Assembly (NCBI GenBank): GCA_937951995.1
Contig: CALGAG010000251.1
Coordinates: forward strand, 1 to 28,838
Source: an uncultured Bacillota bacterium
Lineage (GTDB): Bacteria > Bacillota > Clostridia > Tissierellales > Tissierellaceae
Direction: 5' to 3'
DNA: 28,838 bases
Below are positions 7,220-15,032 of the stretch, piece by piece. The notes below the pieces were generated by a model. It was not told the origin of the DNA. It saw only the letters and a program-made list of their open reading frames with translations, and did not search any database. Position 1 is the stretch's first letter; each line of letters opens with the position of its first letter. The position numbers were made by a program, and so were the translations under genes.

Positions 7220-8524
7220 ATGGCAAAGAAGATAGTGATGCCCAAGCTGGGCCTGACAATGAAAGAGGGAAAACTCGCCAAATGGTATAAGCGGGAAGGA
7301 GATCAGGTTCAGGTCGGGGATAAATTATTCAGCATAGAAACAGACAAGATTACAAATGATGCAGAAGCTACAGAAGCGGGAATACTTAGAAGGATAATAG
7401 TCCAGGAAGGGCAAACTGTTCCGATAATGGAGCCTGTTGGTATTGTTGCAGGAGCGGATGAGGACATATCCTCCCTACTGTCTGAGGTACCCGAGACTTC
7501 AAGTGACAAGACAGAGGAGAAGGTTCAGGTGGGGAAAAAGGCTCCAGAGCCTGAGAAGAAAATTGAAAGAACAGGTAAGGTCAAGATTTCGCCAGTGGCA
7601 AAGAAGCTGGCGGAGGAGGAAGGAATAGATTTTGAGTCAATCCAAGGAACCGGTCCAGGCGGAAGGATTGTTCTTGACGATGTAAAAAATGCAATTGAAA
7701 ACAAGGGTGGGACAAAGGCAAGTCCCGCGGCTGAGAAGATGGCAAAGGAAAAAGGAATTGACATTTCAGGAATTTCCAGCCAATCCAGGGTGATGAAGGA
7801 GGATGTTCTCCGTGCAGACAGGGAAGCTCAATATGCATCCATGGCCCAGCCTGAAGACAGAAGGATTCCTTTGACCACCATGAGAAAGATCATTGGTGAA
7901 AGAATGAGCGAAAGTGCTCATACCGCACCAACGGTCAACTTTACAATATCAGTTGATATGACAAATCTCAAGGCACTGCGGGAGGAGCTGAAAAGTGAGA
8001 GAAGTTTAACCTACACAGACCTGATTGTGAAGGTGACATCCCTTCTTCTTCTGGAGCATCCTTATCTGAACTGCTCACTGGACGGAGAGGAAATCATACT
8101 GAGGAACTACGTCAATATGGGAGTTGCAGTGGCACTGGAGGATGGACTTTTGGTACCGGTAGTTAAGAATGCCCACATGAAAAAACTAGGGGTAATATCC
8201 GATGAAATAAAGGACCTGTCCTACAGGGCAAAGACAAATCAGCTTCTCACAGATGAGATAGAAGGTGGTACCTTCACCATTACAAATATTGGAATGTTTG
8301 GGATAGAAAGCTTCACACCAATAATTAATCAACCGGAATCAGCAATACTTGGAGTCAATGCAATCATAGATACCCCAGTTGTAGTTGGAGGCTGCGTATG
8401 CACTAAACCCATCATGAAGCTGTCTCTTACTGCTGACCACAGAACAGTTGACGGTGCAGTTGCAGCCATGTTCCTGGCAAGGTTGAAGGAAATGCTGGAG
8501 CATCCACTGAAAATACTGCTTTAG
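7220..8524 (+). CDS. acoC: Acetoin dehydrogenase E2 (dihydrolipoamide acetyltransferase) with two E3-binding-like domains
   Basis: This 434-aa E2 has one N-terminal lipoyl domain (1-80) with the lipoylated Lys43 in ETDKITND, a charged linker (about 85-118), a peripheral subunit-binding domain (about 121-160: SPVAKKLAEEEGID...GTGPGGRIVLDDV), a second, shorter and degenerate copy of that domain (about 167-198: SPAAEKMAKEKGID...SRVMKEDV), and a catalytic acyltransferase domain (about 212-434) with the active site DHRTVDG (His407, Asp411). It transfers acetyl from E1 to CoA. The ATG at 7220 follows GGAGGAGG. The second binding-like domain is unusual for E2 proteins. The acoL gene follows 12 bp downstream. 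Confidence 0.93.
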   Translation: MAKKIVMPKLGLTMKEGKLAKWYKREGDQVQVGDKLFSIETDKITNDAEATEAGILRRIIVQEGQTVPIMEPVGIVAGADEDISSLLSEVPETSSDKTEEKVQVGKKAPEPEKKIERTGKVKISPVAKKLAEEEGIDFESIQGTGPGGRIVLDDVKNAIENKGGTKASPAAEKMAKEKGIDISGISSQSRVMKEDVLRADREAQYASMAQPEDRRIPLTTMRKIIGERMSESAHTAPTVNFTISVDMTNLKALREELKSERSLTYTDLIVKVTSLLLLEHPYLNCSLDGEEIILRNYVNMGVAVALEDGLLVPVVKNAHMKKLGVISDEIKDLSYRAKTNQLLTDEIEGGTFTITNIGMFGIESFTPIINQPESAILGVNAIIDTPVVVGGCVCTKPIMKLSLTADHRTVDGAVAAMFLARLKEMLEHPLKILL

Positions 8525-8536
8525 GAGGGAGATACT

Positions 8537-9922
8537 ATGAAGATTGCAATAATCGGAGGTGGGCCGGGAGGTTATGTGGCCGCAGTTAAGGCTGCTCAAC
8601 ATGGAGCCCAGGTCGTCCTTGTGGAAAAGGAACACATAGGGGGGACGTGCCTGAATACAGGCTGTATCCCAACCAAGGTACTTCTCCATTCAACGGATAT
8701 TTTCCACCAGTTGAAAAATGAAGCCGGGGCACTTGGTCTGGAAATGGACAACTTAAGGGTTAATTGGCAGGAACTCATGGTTAGAAAAGACCTTGTGGCG
8801 ACACAGCTTGTTGAAGGAGTCAAGAACCTTCTCAAGTCTGGCAATATTGAGGTTGTGGAAGGAAATGCCAGGTTTGCTTCAAGGACCAGTCTCCATGTGG
8901 AACTTGCAGGTGGTGGAAGTAAAAGGATAGACTTTGATAGGGCCATTGTGGCCACTGGATCTGAATCAATAGTCATACCCCTTCCAGGGCATGACCTGGA
9001 GGGAGTCATAACAAGCCGGGAAGCCATGAGCCTGGAGGAAATTCCAGAGAGACTGTGTGTAATCGGTGGTGGTGTAATTGGGGTTGAATTTGCCAACATA
9101 TACTCAAATCTTGGAACAGAGGTTACTATTGTTGAGATGCTCCCCCAGCTTGTTGCAAATATGGATAATGAGATAGTCCAAGGTCTTGAGGATGCACTGA
9201 TTGATGGAGGGGTTAAGATCCACAAATCAGCAAAGGTCCTTAAGATAGAAAAGGCCGACGGAGGCTTGGAGGTATGGGCAGAAAAAGGAAATGATTCAAT
9301 CAGGATCAGAGCGGACAAGGTGCTTATGGCAACAGGTAGAAGGCCTGCTGGGGATGGATTGGGACTTGAGGAGATTGGAGTCAGGGTAGAAAAAGGAGCC
9401 ATCCAGGTTGACAGACTATTCAAGACCGATGTTGACAATATCTATGCAATAGGTGACTGCACTGGAGGAGTCCAGCTGGCACATGTGGCTTCTGCATCGG
9501 GATTGATGGTTGCAGACCTGATAATGGGAGAGAGAAAGGGCATGGACTTCAGGACCATACCATATGCAGTCTATACCAAGCCTGAGCTTGCAGCAGTGGG
9601 AATGACCGAGAATGAAGCCTTGGAAAAGGGCTATAGGATAAAGGTTGGGCGCTTTCCAATGTTCGGCAACGGTAAGGCGGTAATTACAGGTGATGTGAGA
9701 GGTCTTGTAAAGATAGTTGCAGATGAGAGGACTGGAGAGGTTTTGGGAGTTCACATAGGTGGAAGTAGTGCAACAGAGCTTATAGGTGTCGCCGCTCTTG
9801 CAATAAGGCTTGAGGCAACTGTGGATGAGCTCCTAACAACTATTTACGCTCACCCAACAGTTGGTGAGGCAATACACGAAGCAGCGGAAGGGGTTTTTGG
9901 AAAGGCAATCCACCTCCCTTAA
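8537..9922 (+). CDS. acoL: Dihydrolipoamide dehydrogenase (E3) of the acetoin dehydrogenase complex
   Basis: The 461-aa flavoprotein has the FAD-binding IIGGGPGGYVAA (5-16), redox-active disulfide Cys38/Cys43 in GGTCLNTGC, an NAD-binding CVIGGGVIGVEFA segment, the second FAD motif YAIGDCTGG and the C-terminal YAHPTVGEAIHEA that holds the catalytic His/Glu pair. It reoxidises the dihydrolipoyl arm of AcoC with NAD+. There is no extra N-terminal lipoyl domain, unlike some clostridial AcoL proteins. It is the last gene of the operon and is followed by a strong terminator. Confidence 0.94.
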   Translation: MKIAIIGGGPGGYVAAVKAAQHGAQVVLVEKEHIGGTCLNTGCIPTKVLLHSTDIFHQLKNEAGALGLEMDNLRVNWQELMVRKDLVATQLVEGVKNLLKSGNIEVVEGNARFASRTSLHVELAGGGSKRIDFDRAIVATGSESIVIPLPGHDLEGVITSREAMSLEEIPERLCVIGGGVIGVEFANIYSNLGTEVTIVEMLPQLVANMDNEIVQGLEDALIDGGVKIHKSAKVLKIEKADGGLEVWAEKGNDSIRIRADKVLMATGRRPAGDGLGLEEIGVRVEKGAIQVDRLFKTDVDNIYAIGDCTGGVQLAHVASASGLMVADLIMGERKGMDFRTIPYAVYTKPELAAVGMTENEALEKGYRIKVGRFPMFGNGKAVITGDVRGLVKIVADERTGEVLGVHIGGSSATELIGVAALAIRLEATVDELLTTIYAHPTVGEAIHEAAEGVFGKAIHLP

Positions 9923-9944
9923 AACAAAAACTGAATTTAAGTAC

Positions 9945-9980
9945 AAAAAACCAGAGCATGTATTATAACTCTGGTTTTTT
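9945..9980 (+). terminator. Terminator of the aco operon
   Basis: A 12-bp stem with A6CCAGAG (9945-9956) and CTCTGGT6 (9969-9980) encloses a 12-nt loop and ends in TTTTTTC. The A run at the other base would allow action on both strands. Confidence 0.88.
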
Positions 9981-9997
9981 CTTGTGAATTGTGATTT

Positions 9998-10029
9998 GTT
10001 CATTGTGAACTGGAAGTTCGTGTTATAAT
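9998..10029 (+). promoter_or_regulatory. Extended -10 promoter with palindromic operator candidate
   Basis: TATAAT at 10024-10029 is preceded by TGT, an extended -10 element. The -35 region holds a perfect dyad GTTCA-TTG-TGAAC (9998-10010), so a repressor could cover the polymerase site. It drives the 36-aa membrane peptide gene. Confidence 0.55.
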
Positions 10030-10060
10030 AAATGCAAAAGCAAATTTTGGAGGTAATCAT

Positions 10061-10171
10061 ATGAATAATTTCAATAAGGGGCCTGACCCCAGATTCAGGC
10101 TAGTTATAATTTTTGCTGCACTTGGTGTGGTTTTCCTTCTTGCATCAATTATTGTTGGATATCTGGGCTAG
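10061..10171 (+). CDS. Small single-pass membrane protein, 36 aa
   Basis: A short reading frame encodes 36 residues: a polar start MNNFNKGPDPRFR, then one hydrophobic helix (residues 14-36, about LVIIFAALGVVFLLASIIVG) that ends at the C-terminus YLG. TTGGAGG lies 7 bp before the ATG and an extended -10 promoter 31 bp further up, so it has its own expression signals. The N-terminus is probably cytoplasmic by the positive-inside rule. I recognise no family. Its TAG stop shares the CTAG tetranucleotide with the stop of the convergent YbaK gene. Confidence 0.7.
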   Translation: MNNFNKGPDPRFRLVIIFAALGVVFLLASIIVGYLG

Positions 10172-10644
10172 TCCTTGAGCAGACCGGCAATATTGTAGGT
10201 AAGAACCTTGTTTAGGTCAACCACGGAAAGCTGAAGCTGAAGACCCACCTTGCCTGCATTGAAGGTTATGCGGTCCAGAAGGATGATTGTTTCATCAAAA
10301 ATAGTAGGATAGTGCTTTTTCATTCCCAGAGGAGAGCAACCGCCCTTTACATAACCTGTTACTGTAAGGAGCTCCTTTAGGGGTAGCATGTGTATGGATT
10401 TTTCACCACTGGCCTTGGCAGCCTTTTTAAGGTCCAGCTCACCTGAGACCGGAATGACAAAAACATAGATCTCTCCGCTTTTGCCTATTGTAACCAGGGT
10501 TTTGAATATTTCATCCTCCCATAGGCCAAGTTTTTTTGCGACGGATTTGCCATCAACATTGTCGTCATCAGTCTCATAGGGGATCAATACATATTCAACA
10601 CCGGCATTGTCACATAGCCTTGCGGCGTTTGTTTTATCAGACAT
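10168..10644 (-). CDS. ybaK: Cys-tRNA(Pro)/Cys-tRNA(Cys) deacylase, YbaK/EbsC family
   Basis: This 158-aa protein belongs to the YbaK/EbsC subgroup of the ProRS INS-domain superfamily, which hydrolyses Cys mischarged on tRNA(Pro). Lys48 in EIFKTLV is the conserved catalytic-site lysine position and GGCSPLGMKK (101-110) is the family signature loop. The ATG at 10644 is used because AAAGGAG lies 9 bp upstream on this strand; an in-frame extension to 10677 is probably not translated. It is divergent from the ABC-F gene across a 77-bp gap and convergent with the 36-aa peptide gene, sharing a CTAG stop. Function is assigned from the family. Confidence 0.9.
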   Translation of the reverse strand: MSDKTNAARLCDNAGVEYVLIPYETDDDNVDGKSVAKKLGLWEDEIFKTLVTIGKSGEIYVFVIPVSGELDLKKAAKASGEKSIHMLPLKELLTVTGYVKGGCSPLGMKKHYPTIFDETIILLDRITFNAGKVGLQLQLSVVDLNKVLTYNIAGLLKD

Positions 10645-10721
10645 TGCAATCAACTCCTTTAGTATATGATAATACAAAACATCAAAATCAGCAAAGACAA
10701 GATAGATTGGAAGTGATGCAC

Positions 10722-12632
10722 ATGATACAGTGCAGTGTATGGAAGCTTAAGAAATACTACGGAGCCGAAATGGTTTTTGAAAACATATCATTTGACCTGC
10801 AGGCAGGAGAAAGAGTTGGCTTGATTGGTCAGAACGGGTGTGGAAAAACCACTTTGATGAAAATTCTAATGGGTGAGGAGAATTATCAGGAGGGAACCCT
10901 TACATTTGGTAAAGGAGTTACCCTGGGATACCTTCATCAGATTTTCAAGAGCCCGTCTGGAACAACAGTTAGGGAGGTTCTGGAACAGGCATTTGAGAAT
11001 ATATGGGACATAAAGAGACAGCTGCGTGATGCGGAAATGGCTATGAAGGAACTTTCAGGTAGGCAGCTTGAGAAATCCATGGCCAGGTATTCATCCCTGG
11101 TTGAGAAATATGAGCTCTACGGTGGATACGATGTTGAAGTAAATATGGATAAGGTTTGCCAGGGATTGAGAATACCTCAGGATTTTATGAAAAAGCCCTT
11201 TGATCAATTGAGCGGTGGAGAAGGTACCAGGGTGCTCCTTGCAAGACTCCTCCTACAGGAGCCGGATGTCCTGCTCCTTGACGAGCCGACAAACCATCTT
11301 GATATGGATTCAATCGAGTGGCTGGAGGAATTTCTGATTCAATATAGGGGAACTGTATTGATGGTTTCCCACGACAGGGTTTTTCTGGACAGGGTTGTTG
11401 ACAGGATAATTGAACTTGAGCCCGCAAGGGTCAGTAGCTACAACGGGAACTACACATACTACGTGGAGGAGAAGGAAAGACGGTTCCAAATTGAATACAG
11501 GGAGTATATGAACAACCAGCGAAAGATTGACATGATGGAGAGGCAGATTGAGAGGTACCGAATATGGGGTGCCATGAGAGACAGTGAAAAAATGTACAAA
11601 AGGGCCAAGGAGCTTGAAAAGAGATTGGACAAGCTTGAGGTGGTTGACAAGCCTCAGGAGGAAAAGAGAAAAATCCGTCTTGATGGGTCAGGAGTACAAA
11701 GAACTGGGAAAATAGTGCTGGATGTGGAGGCTCTTTCAAAATCCTTCCCGGGTAAAAGTCTATTCAGGAATCTGACATTCACCCTATATTATCAGGACAG
11801 GCTATGTATAATGGGTGCAAACGGGTCTGGAAAGAGTACCTTGCTTAATATTATCCTTGGGGAGGCTATCCAGGACAATGGAAGCATAAAGTGTGGGTCA
11901 AGGGTTAAAATCGGGTATCTTCCACAGAATATAAGTTTTCAGAACGAAGATTCAACGATTCTTGAGTATTTCATAAAAACCCATGGCATAACCGACCAGG
12001 AGTCCAGAAACGAACTGGCTAAGCTTCTCTTCTTTGGAGATGATGTGTTCAGAAGGATCAGGGTCCTGTCAGGAGGAGAGAAGTCAAGGTTGAAGCTTTG
12101 CTCACTTCTTTACACAAAAATAAATCTCCTGATTCTTGACGAGCCCACCAACCACTTGGATATTGACACCAGGGAGGTACTTGAAAACACCCTCCAGGAC
12201 TTTGAAGGGACAATTCTCTTTGTATCCCACGACAGGTACTTTGTGGAAAAGCTTTCTACAAGGATTATTGTACTTGAGGAGGATGGCTATGAGGAGTATC
12301 CCTTCGGCTACAATGACTACCTGGAAAAACGTGAGAAGAAAAAGCAGTTGGAAAAGCAAAAGGATCCCTTGGAAAACAAAAGGGCTGAAAAGAAGAAAAA
12401 GCCTGCCAGAAGACCTGACCATACACAGAAGCTCCAAAGGCTAGAGTTGGAAATCAGGGACAAGGAGAAGGAGCTGGAGAACTTGATGCTTTTGATGGAA
12501 GACAATAATGACAATCCAGACCAGCTTATGGAGCTTTATAGACAAAAGGAGATGTTGGAGGAAGAGATTATCAAGGTAATGGAGGAATGGGAAAGCCTGC
12601 AGGAGGCACAAGGGAAGGCCGGCAGGGAGTAA
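10722..12632 (+). CDS. ABC-F family ATPase, ribosome-associated type
   Basis: This 636-aa protein has two ABC domains and no membrane segment. Domain 1 has Walker A GQNGCGKTT (36-44), LSGGE (163-167) and LLLDEPTNHLD (184-194); domain 2 has GANGSGKST (365-373), LSGGE (449-453) and LILDEPTNHLD (470-480). Between them lies the charged helical linker (about 240-325) that enters the ribosomal P-site region in this family, and after them a Lys-rich segment and coiled coil (about 535-630). The layout is like B. subtilis YdiF or Uup. ABC-F proteins act on translating ribosomes, either as housekeeping factors or as antibiotic protection proteins; nothing here decides between them. The ATG at 10722 follows GGAAGTGAT; an ATG at 10716 is too close to it. 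Confidence 0.9.
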   Translation: MIQCSVWKLKKYYGAEMVFENISFDLQAGERVGLIGQNGCGKTTLMKILMGEENYQEGTLTFGKGVTLGYLHQIFKSPSGTTVREVLEQAFENIWDIKRQLRDAEMAMKELSGRQLEKSMARYSSLVEKYELYGGYDVEVNMDKVCQGLRIPQDFMKKPFDQLSGGEGTRVLLARLLLQEPDVLLLDEPTNHLDMDSIEWLEEFLIQYRGTVLMVSHDRVFLDRVVDRIIELEPARVSSYNGNYTYYVEEKERRFQIEYREYMNNQRKIDMMERQIERYRIWGAMRDSEKMYKRAKELEKRLDKLEVVDKPQEEKRKIRLDGSGVQRTGKIVLDVEALSKSFPGKSLFRNLTFTLYYQDRLCIMGANGSGKSTLLNIILGEAIQDNGSIKCGSRVKIGYLPQNISFQNEDSTILEYFIKTHGITDQESRNELAKLLFFGDDVFRRIRVLSGGEKSRLKLCSLLYTKINLLILDEPTNHLDIDTREVLENTLQDFEGTILFVSHDRYFVEKLSTRIIVLEEDGYEEYPFGYNDYLEKREKKKQLEKQKDPLENKRAEKKKKPARRPDHTQKLQRLELEIRDKEKELENLMLLMEDNNDNPDQLMELYRQKEMLEEEIIKVMEEWESLQEAQGKAGRE

Positions 12633-12680
12633 GGGCATACCTCAAAAAAAGGGAGCCAAGCTTTAGGAATCAAGACCATA

Positions 12681-13196
12681 TCAGCAATCAAAGCCCTTTC
12701 TGGAGAGAACTCCCTGTGAATAGTAATGCTTGATTTCCTGCATTTCTGTTACAAGGTCAGCAATGTCCATAAGCCTCTGGGAGGCATACCTGCCTGTCAG
12801 TACAACCTCAACATTTGGTTGCTTTTCTGAAACCGCTTCAATAACATGGTCTTCATCAAGAAGCCCCAGATATATTGCTATGATGATTTCATCAAGAATT
12901 ACAAGATCATACTTGCCACTTTTGAGGATCCCTGAGCATTTTTCAAGGGATTCCTTTGCTTTTTCAATATCCTCCACACTGGGCTTGGAATAGATGTAGC
13001 AGCCGTTTCCAAGCTGTTCGATGATAATATTATCCAGATATTCTGAAATCCCAGTTTCACTATACTTCATATCCTTGACAAACTGACCAATGTAGACCTT
13101 TTTACCAGCAAGTGCTGCCCTTACTGCAAGACCAAAAGCTGCAGTTGTCTTTCCTTTACCGTTTCCAGTGTAGATGTGAATATATCCTTTTCCCAT
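12681..13196 (-). CDS. Corrinoid adenosyltransferase, CobO/BtuR type
   Basis: This 171-aa P-loop protein has GNGKGKTT (11-18) near its start, an IGQFVKDMKYSE segment, LVILDEI (Walker B-like) and VVLTGRYASQ, all features of the CobA/CobO ATP:cob(I)alamin adenosyltransferase family. These enzymes attach the 5'-deoxyadenosyl group to the corrinoid cobalt, supplying coenzyme B12 to mutases and diol or ammonia lyases. The ATG at 13196 follows GGAGG by 7 nt; a GTG two codons earlier overlaps the site. No other cobalamin gene lies nearby, so it looks like a salvage enzyme. A P-loop protein of another role is unlikely. Confidence 0.87.
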   Translation of the reverse strand: MGKGYIHIYTGNGKGKTTAAFGLAVRAALAGKKVYIGQFVKDMKYSETGISEYLDNIIIEQLGNGCYIYSKPSVEDIEKAKESLEKCSGILKSGKYDLVILDEIIIAIYLGLLDEDHVIEAVSEKQPNVEVVLTGRYASQRLMDIADLVTEMQEIKHYYSQGVLSRKGFDC

Positions 13197-13258
13197 GATC
13201 ACCCCTCCTATAGTTGCTTCTCCTGTACATATACCCAGTAAGTTTACATTGCATAGGT

Positions 13259-13287
13259 TTGACAGTGAATTATTTGTTGGTTATACT
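13259..13287 (+). promoter_or_regulatory. Sigma-A-type promoter of the small export-family gene
   Basis: TTGACA (13259-13264), a 17-bp spacer and TATACT (13282-13287) form a near-consensus promoter 33 bp before the ATG at 13321. Confidence 0.85.
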
Positions 13288-13320
13288 GAACAGGATAATA
13301 AATTATGACAGGGTGAGACA

Positions 13321-13809
13321 ATGGAAGCAATAGTTAGAAATCTTATAGAGTTCCTATCAATTGAGCTGGCGGTAATGCTTACGGCAGCCATGCCGATAAT
13401 TGAGTTGAGGGGGGCAATACCAGTGGGTATATCCCTGGGGCTAAGTCCCATGCATGCAACCATAATAAGCTTTATCGGCAGCATGATACCAGTGCCCTTT
13501 ATACTCTTTACCATAAGGCCAATCTTCAACCAACTGAAGAAGACCAGGACCTTCAGGAAGCTGGTAGACCATCTTACGGATAAATCCATCAACAACAACG
13601 GGCACAGAATACAGAAATACGGAGCATGGGCTCTGGTGGTGATAGTTGCAATTCCCTTGCCTGGAACGGGAGTTTGGAGTGGAAGCCTTGCAGCTGCCCT
13701 GTTGGACATGAGGTTCAAGTGGGCATTCCCGGCAATATTTGTGGGAAATCTTATAGCTGCAGCAATTATCGTAAGCATAAGCAAGGGATTTATGAACATT
13801 GTGGCATAA
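13321..13809 (+). CDS. Small multidrug export family integral membrane protein (COG2426)
   Basis: The 162-aa protein has several hydrophobic segments (about 12-30, 42-65, 102-120, 135-158). The ELRGAIPVGISLGL motif and the later IPLPGTGVWSGSLAA are the two re-entrant-like signatures of the Sm_multidrug_ex (PF06695) family. Members are annotated as small multidrug exporters, but transport has hardly been shown and the fold resembles the DedA-like group, so the name is only a family label. The gene has its own near-consensus promoter and a terminator, so it is a single-gene unit. The ribosome site AGGGTGAG is weak. Confidence 0.82.
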   Translation: MEAIVRNLIEFLSIELAVMLTAAMPIIELRGAIPVGISLGLSPMHATIISFIGSMIPVPFILFTIRPIFNQLKKTRTFRKLVDHLTDKSINNNGHRIQKYGAWALVVIVAIPLPGTGVWSGSLAAALLDMRFKWAFPAIFVGNLIAAAIIVSISKGFMNIVA

Positions 13810-13814
13810 CAAAA

Positions 13815-13857
13815 AGGAGCTGTAGATCCAATAAGGATTTACAACTCCTGATTTTTT
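13815..13857. terminator. Bidirectional terminator between the export gene and tatA
   Basis: The stem AGGAGcTGTAgATCC (13815-13829) pairs with GGATtTACAaCTCCT (13835-13849), with one A/C mismatch and one G-T pair, around AATAA. A T7 run follows on the plus strand and T5 on the minus strand, so it ends both the export gene and the first tatA gene. Confidence 0.82.
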
Positions 13858-13859
13858 TA

Positions 13860-14036
13860 TTAACCTTTTGCCTCTTCGTCAATTGTCAATTCTTCTGTAA
13901 CCTTGTTAGCCTGTGATTTGAACTCTCCAAGTGCCTTTCCAAGTGATTTCCCTATTTCCGGCAACTTTGACGGTCCAAATATAACAAGAGCGATTGCAAG
14001 AATCAGAATCAGCTCAGGTGTTCCAAGTCTACCCAT
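13860..14036 (-). CDS. tatA: TatA-type twin-arginine translocase protein, copy 1
   Basis: The 58-aa protein starts MGRLGTPELILILAIALVIF, one N-terminal membrane helix, followed by the family hinge and amphipathic helix FGPSKLPEIGKSLGKALGEFK and a short acidic tail. This is the complete TatA/E pattern (FG-P-LP, then G-x-x-x-G). TatA multimers form the passage for folded proteins recognised by TatC. Its ATG overlaps the stop of the upstream selenoprotein gene (TAATG), so its translation is coupled to that gene. No tatC gene lies in the window. The sequence is almost identical to copy 2 through residue 49, differing only at residues 6-7. Confidence 0.93.
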   Translation of the reverse strand: MGRLGTPELILILAIALVIFGPSKLPEIGKSLGKALGEFKSQANKVTEELTIDEEAKG

Positions 14037-14689
14037 TACGCCAATGTCTCGTTAAGAAGCTCTACCATTTTCTTAGCCACATCTGCAGTGGTACCAGCAC
14101 ATCTGCTCTTTCTTTCAGGATCTCCGTAAGCAACTCCTGATGCTTCCATAAAATTACCAACTGAGTCTTCGCAAAGTGTTGATCCTGCTACAGTATGAGG
14201 TAGGTCAAGTCCCTCTGGCTGATACATTGGGAATTCAGCATCCTTGTACCATTTTGAAAGGTCTGCAAGCAACTTCTTTGAAGTATCTGCATCACATACA
14301 GTACCAATACATGCCGCTGCAACTCCGATACATCCGCAAAGGCTTGCCTGTCCGTATCCACTAGCTGCGGAAACGAATGCCATTGGTGGAATGTGGTCAT
14401 ATGGATATCCAACTACGTCTGCCAATTCGCCGAAGAAACCTTCAGCAACGCCAACGCCTCAGCCACCCATTTCTTTATAGCCTTTGAAGGCTCTTTCCTC
14501 AACCTTGGCGGGGTCTAGCTTCTTGTATTGATATGGCCATGCTGGAGCAGTGGTTGTATCTGCTGCCGCCTCTGGGGCTGCACAACCTGTTAGCAATCCT
14601 CCAAGACCTCCAGTTACCGCAACCCCAGCTACTGTAACTCCTACGCCCTTCATAAAATCTTTACGTGAAATTTGTTTGTTTTCTGACAT
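14036..14689 (-). CDS. Tat-type lipoprotein selenoprotein, C-GCAxxG-C-C-like family, copy 1 (UGA = Sec77)
   Basis: The frame runs through a single TGA (14459-14461) to give 217 aa with selenocysteine at 77. The N-terminus has SRKDFMK (8-14), a twin-arginine-like motif with RK instead of RR, a hydrophobic Gly/Val-rich stretch and the lipobox LLTGC (Cys36), so it should be a membrane-anchored extracytoplasmic protein. In the mature part the Sec lies in MGG-U-GVGVAEGFF, followed by SLCGCIGVAAACIG (Cys118, 120, 127), Cys132, Cys173 and RCAGTTADV (Cys197). I recognise the C-GCAxxG-C-C putative redox family, in which the first conserved Cys is here Sec. No haem CxxCH is present. The paralogue has UGA at the same codon. 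AAGGGAGG precedes the ATG; tatA follows with a TAATG overlap. The redox partner is unknown. Confidence 0.88.
14429..14446 (-). promoter_or_regulatory. SECIS-like hairpin after the UGA of copy 1
   Basis: Twelve nucleotides after the UGA the minus-strand RNA has GCUGAAG-GUUU-CUUCGGC, a 7-bp stem (one U-G pair) that can be extended by two pairs. The apical loop starts with G about 20 nt from the UGA, as in the bacterial SECIS model recognised by SelB. Confidence 0.75.
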
Positions 14690-14740
14690 TATGTATCCTC
14701 CCTTAGATAAATTGAAATGTATATAACTAACACTGATAAG

Positions 14741-14769
14741 AATTTAACATATGATATAAATTCTGGCAA
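14741..14769 (-). promoter_or_regulatory. Possible promoter of selenoprotein copy 1
   Basis: On the minus strand TTGCCA (14764-14769), a 17-bp spacer and TAAATT (14741-14746) form a weak sigma-A-like pair downstream of the copy 2 terminator. A TTATAT further down is an alternative -10. Some promoter is needed here because a terminator separates the cassettes. Confidence 0.4.
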
Positions 14770-14802
14770 GCCATAATGAGAAAAAAATAACAAAAAAACA
14801 TA

Positions 14803-14852
14803 TAAAAAAGCAATAATAGGAAGAAGGTCCTATACCCCTCTTCCTATTATTG
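14803..14852 (-). terminator. Terminator after the second tatA
   Basis: On the minus strand a 14-bp perfect stem, CAATAATAGGAAGA (14852-14839) with its complement (14824-14811), is followed by CTTTTTTAT. It ends the upstream selenoprotein-tatA cassette, so the two cassettes are transcribed independently. Confidence 0.88.
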
Positions 14853-14858
14853 CTGGTT

Positions 14859-15032
14859 CTATGCTTCCTTTTTATCCTCTGTAAACTCCTCTGTAACCTT
14901 GTTAGCCTGTGATTTGAACTCTCCAAGTGCCTTTCCAAGGGATTTCCCTATTTCAGGTAGCTTTGAAGGTCCAAATATAACAAGTGCGATTGCCAGGATA
15001 AGAATCAGCTCAGTTGCCCCAAGTCTACCCAT
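14859..15032 (-). CDS. tatA: TatA-type twin-arginine translocase protein, copy 2
   Basis: The 57-aa protein starts MGRLGATELILILAIALVIF (membrane helix), then FGPSKLPEIGKSLGKALGEFK (hinge and amphipathic helix) and a charged tail ending TEDKKEA. It is a full TatA. Its ATG overlaps the stop codon of the upstream selenoprotein gene by one base (TAATG), exactly as in copy 1. Apart from residues 6-7 and the last eight or nine residues it equals copy 1, so the pair arose by cassette duplication. It should form or modify the Tat pore together with a TatC encoded elsewhere. Confidence 0.93.
   Translation of the reverse strand: MGRLGATELILILAIALVIFGPSKLPEIGKSLGKALGEFKSQANKVTEEFTEDKKEA

Noticed and set aside
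8596..9438. Long antisense frame of 280 codons opposite acoL
   Set aside because: Ser/Pro/Thr-rich shadow with no domain; acoL on the other strand is complete.
10536..10721. N-terminal extension of the ABC-F gene
   Set aside because: It overlaps the start of ybaK on the other strand, has no ABC-F similarity and no ribosome site; the start at 10722 has one.
12633..12680. Terminator between the convergent ABC-F and adenosyltransferase genes
   Set aside because: No stable stem with a T run was found in this 48-bp gap.
14459..14461. Reading the UGA as a true stop, giving two separate short genes
   Set aside because: The downstream part has no start with ribosome site (its first start-like codon is a TTG), the frame is kept, and the paralogue has the same arrangement with a hairpin behind the UGA.
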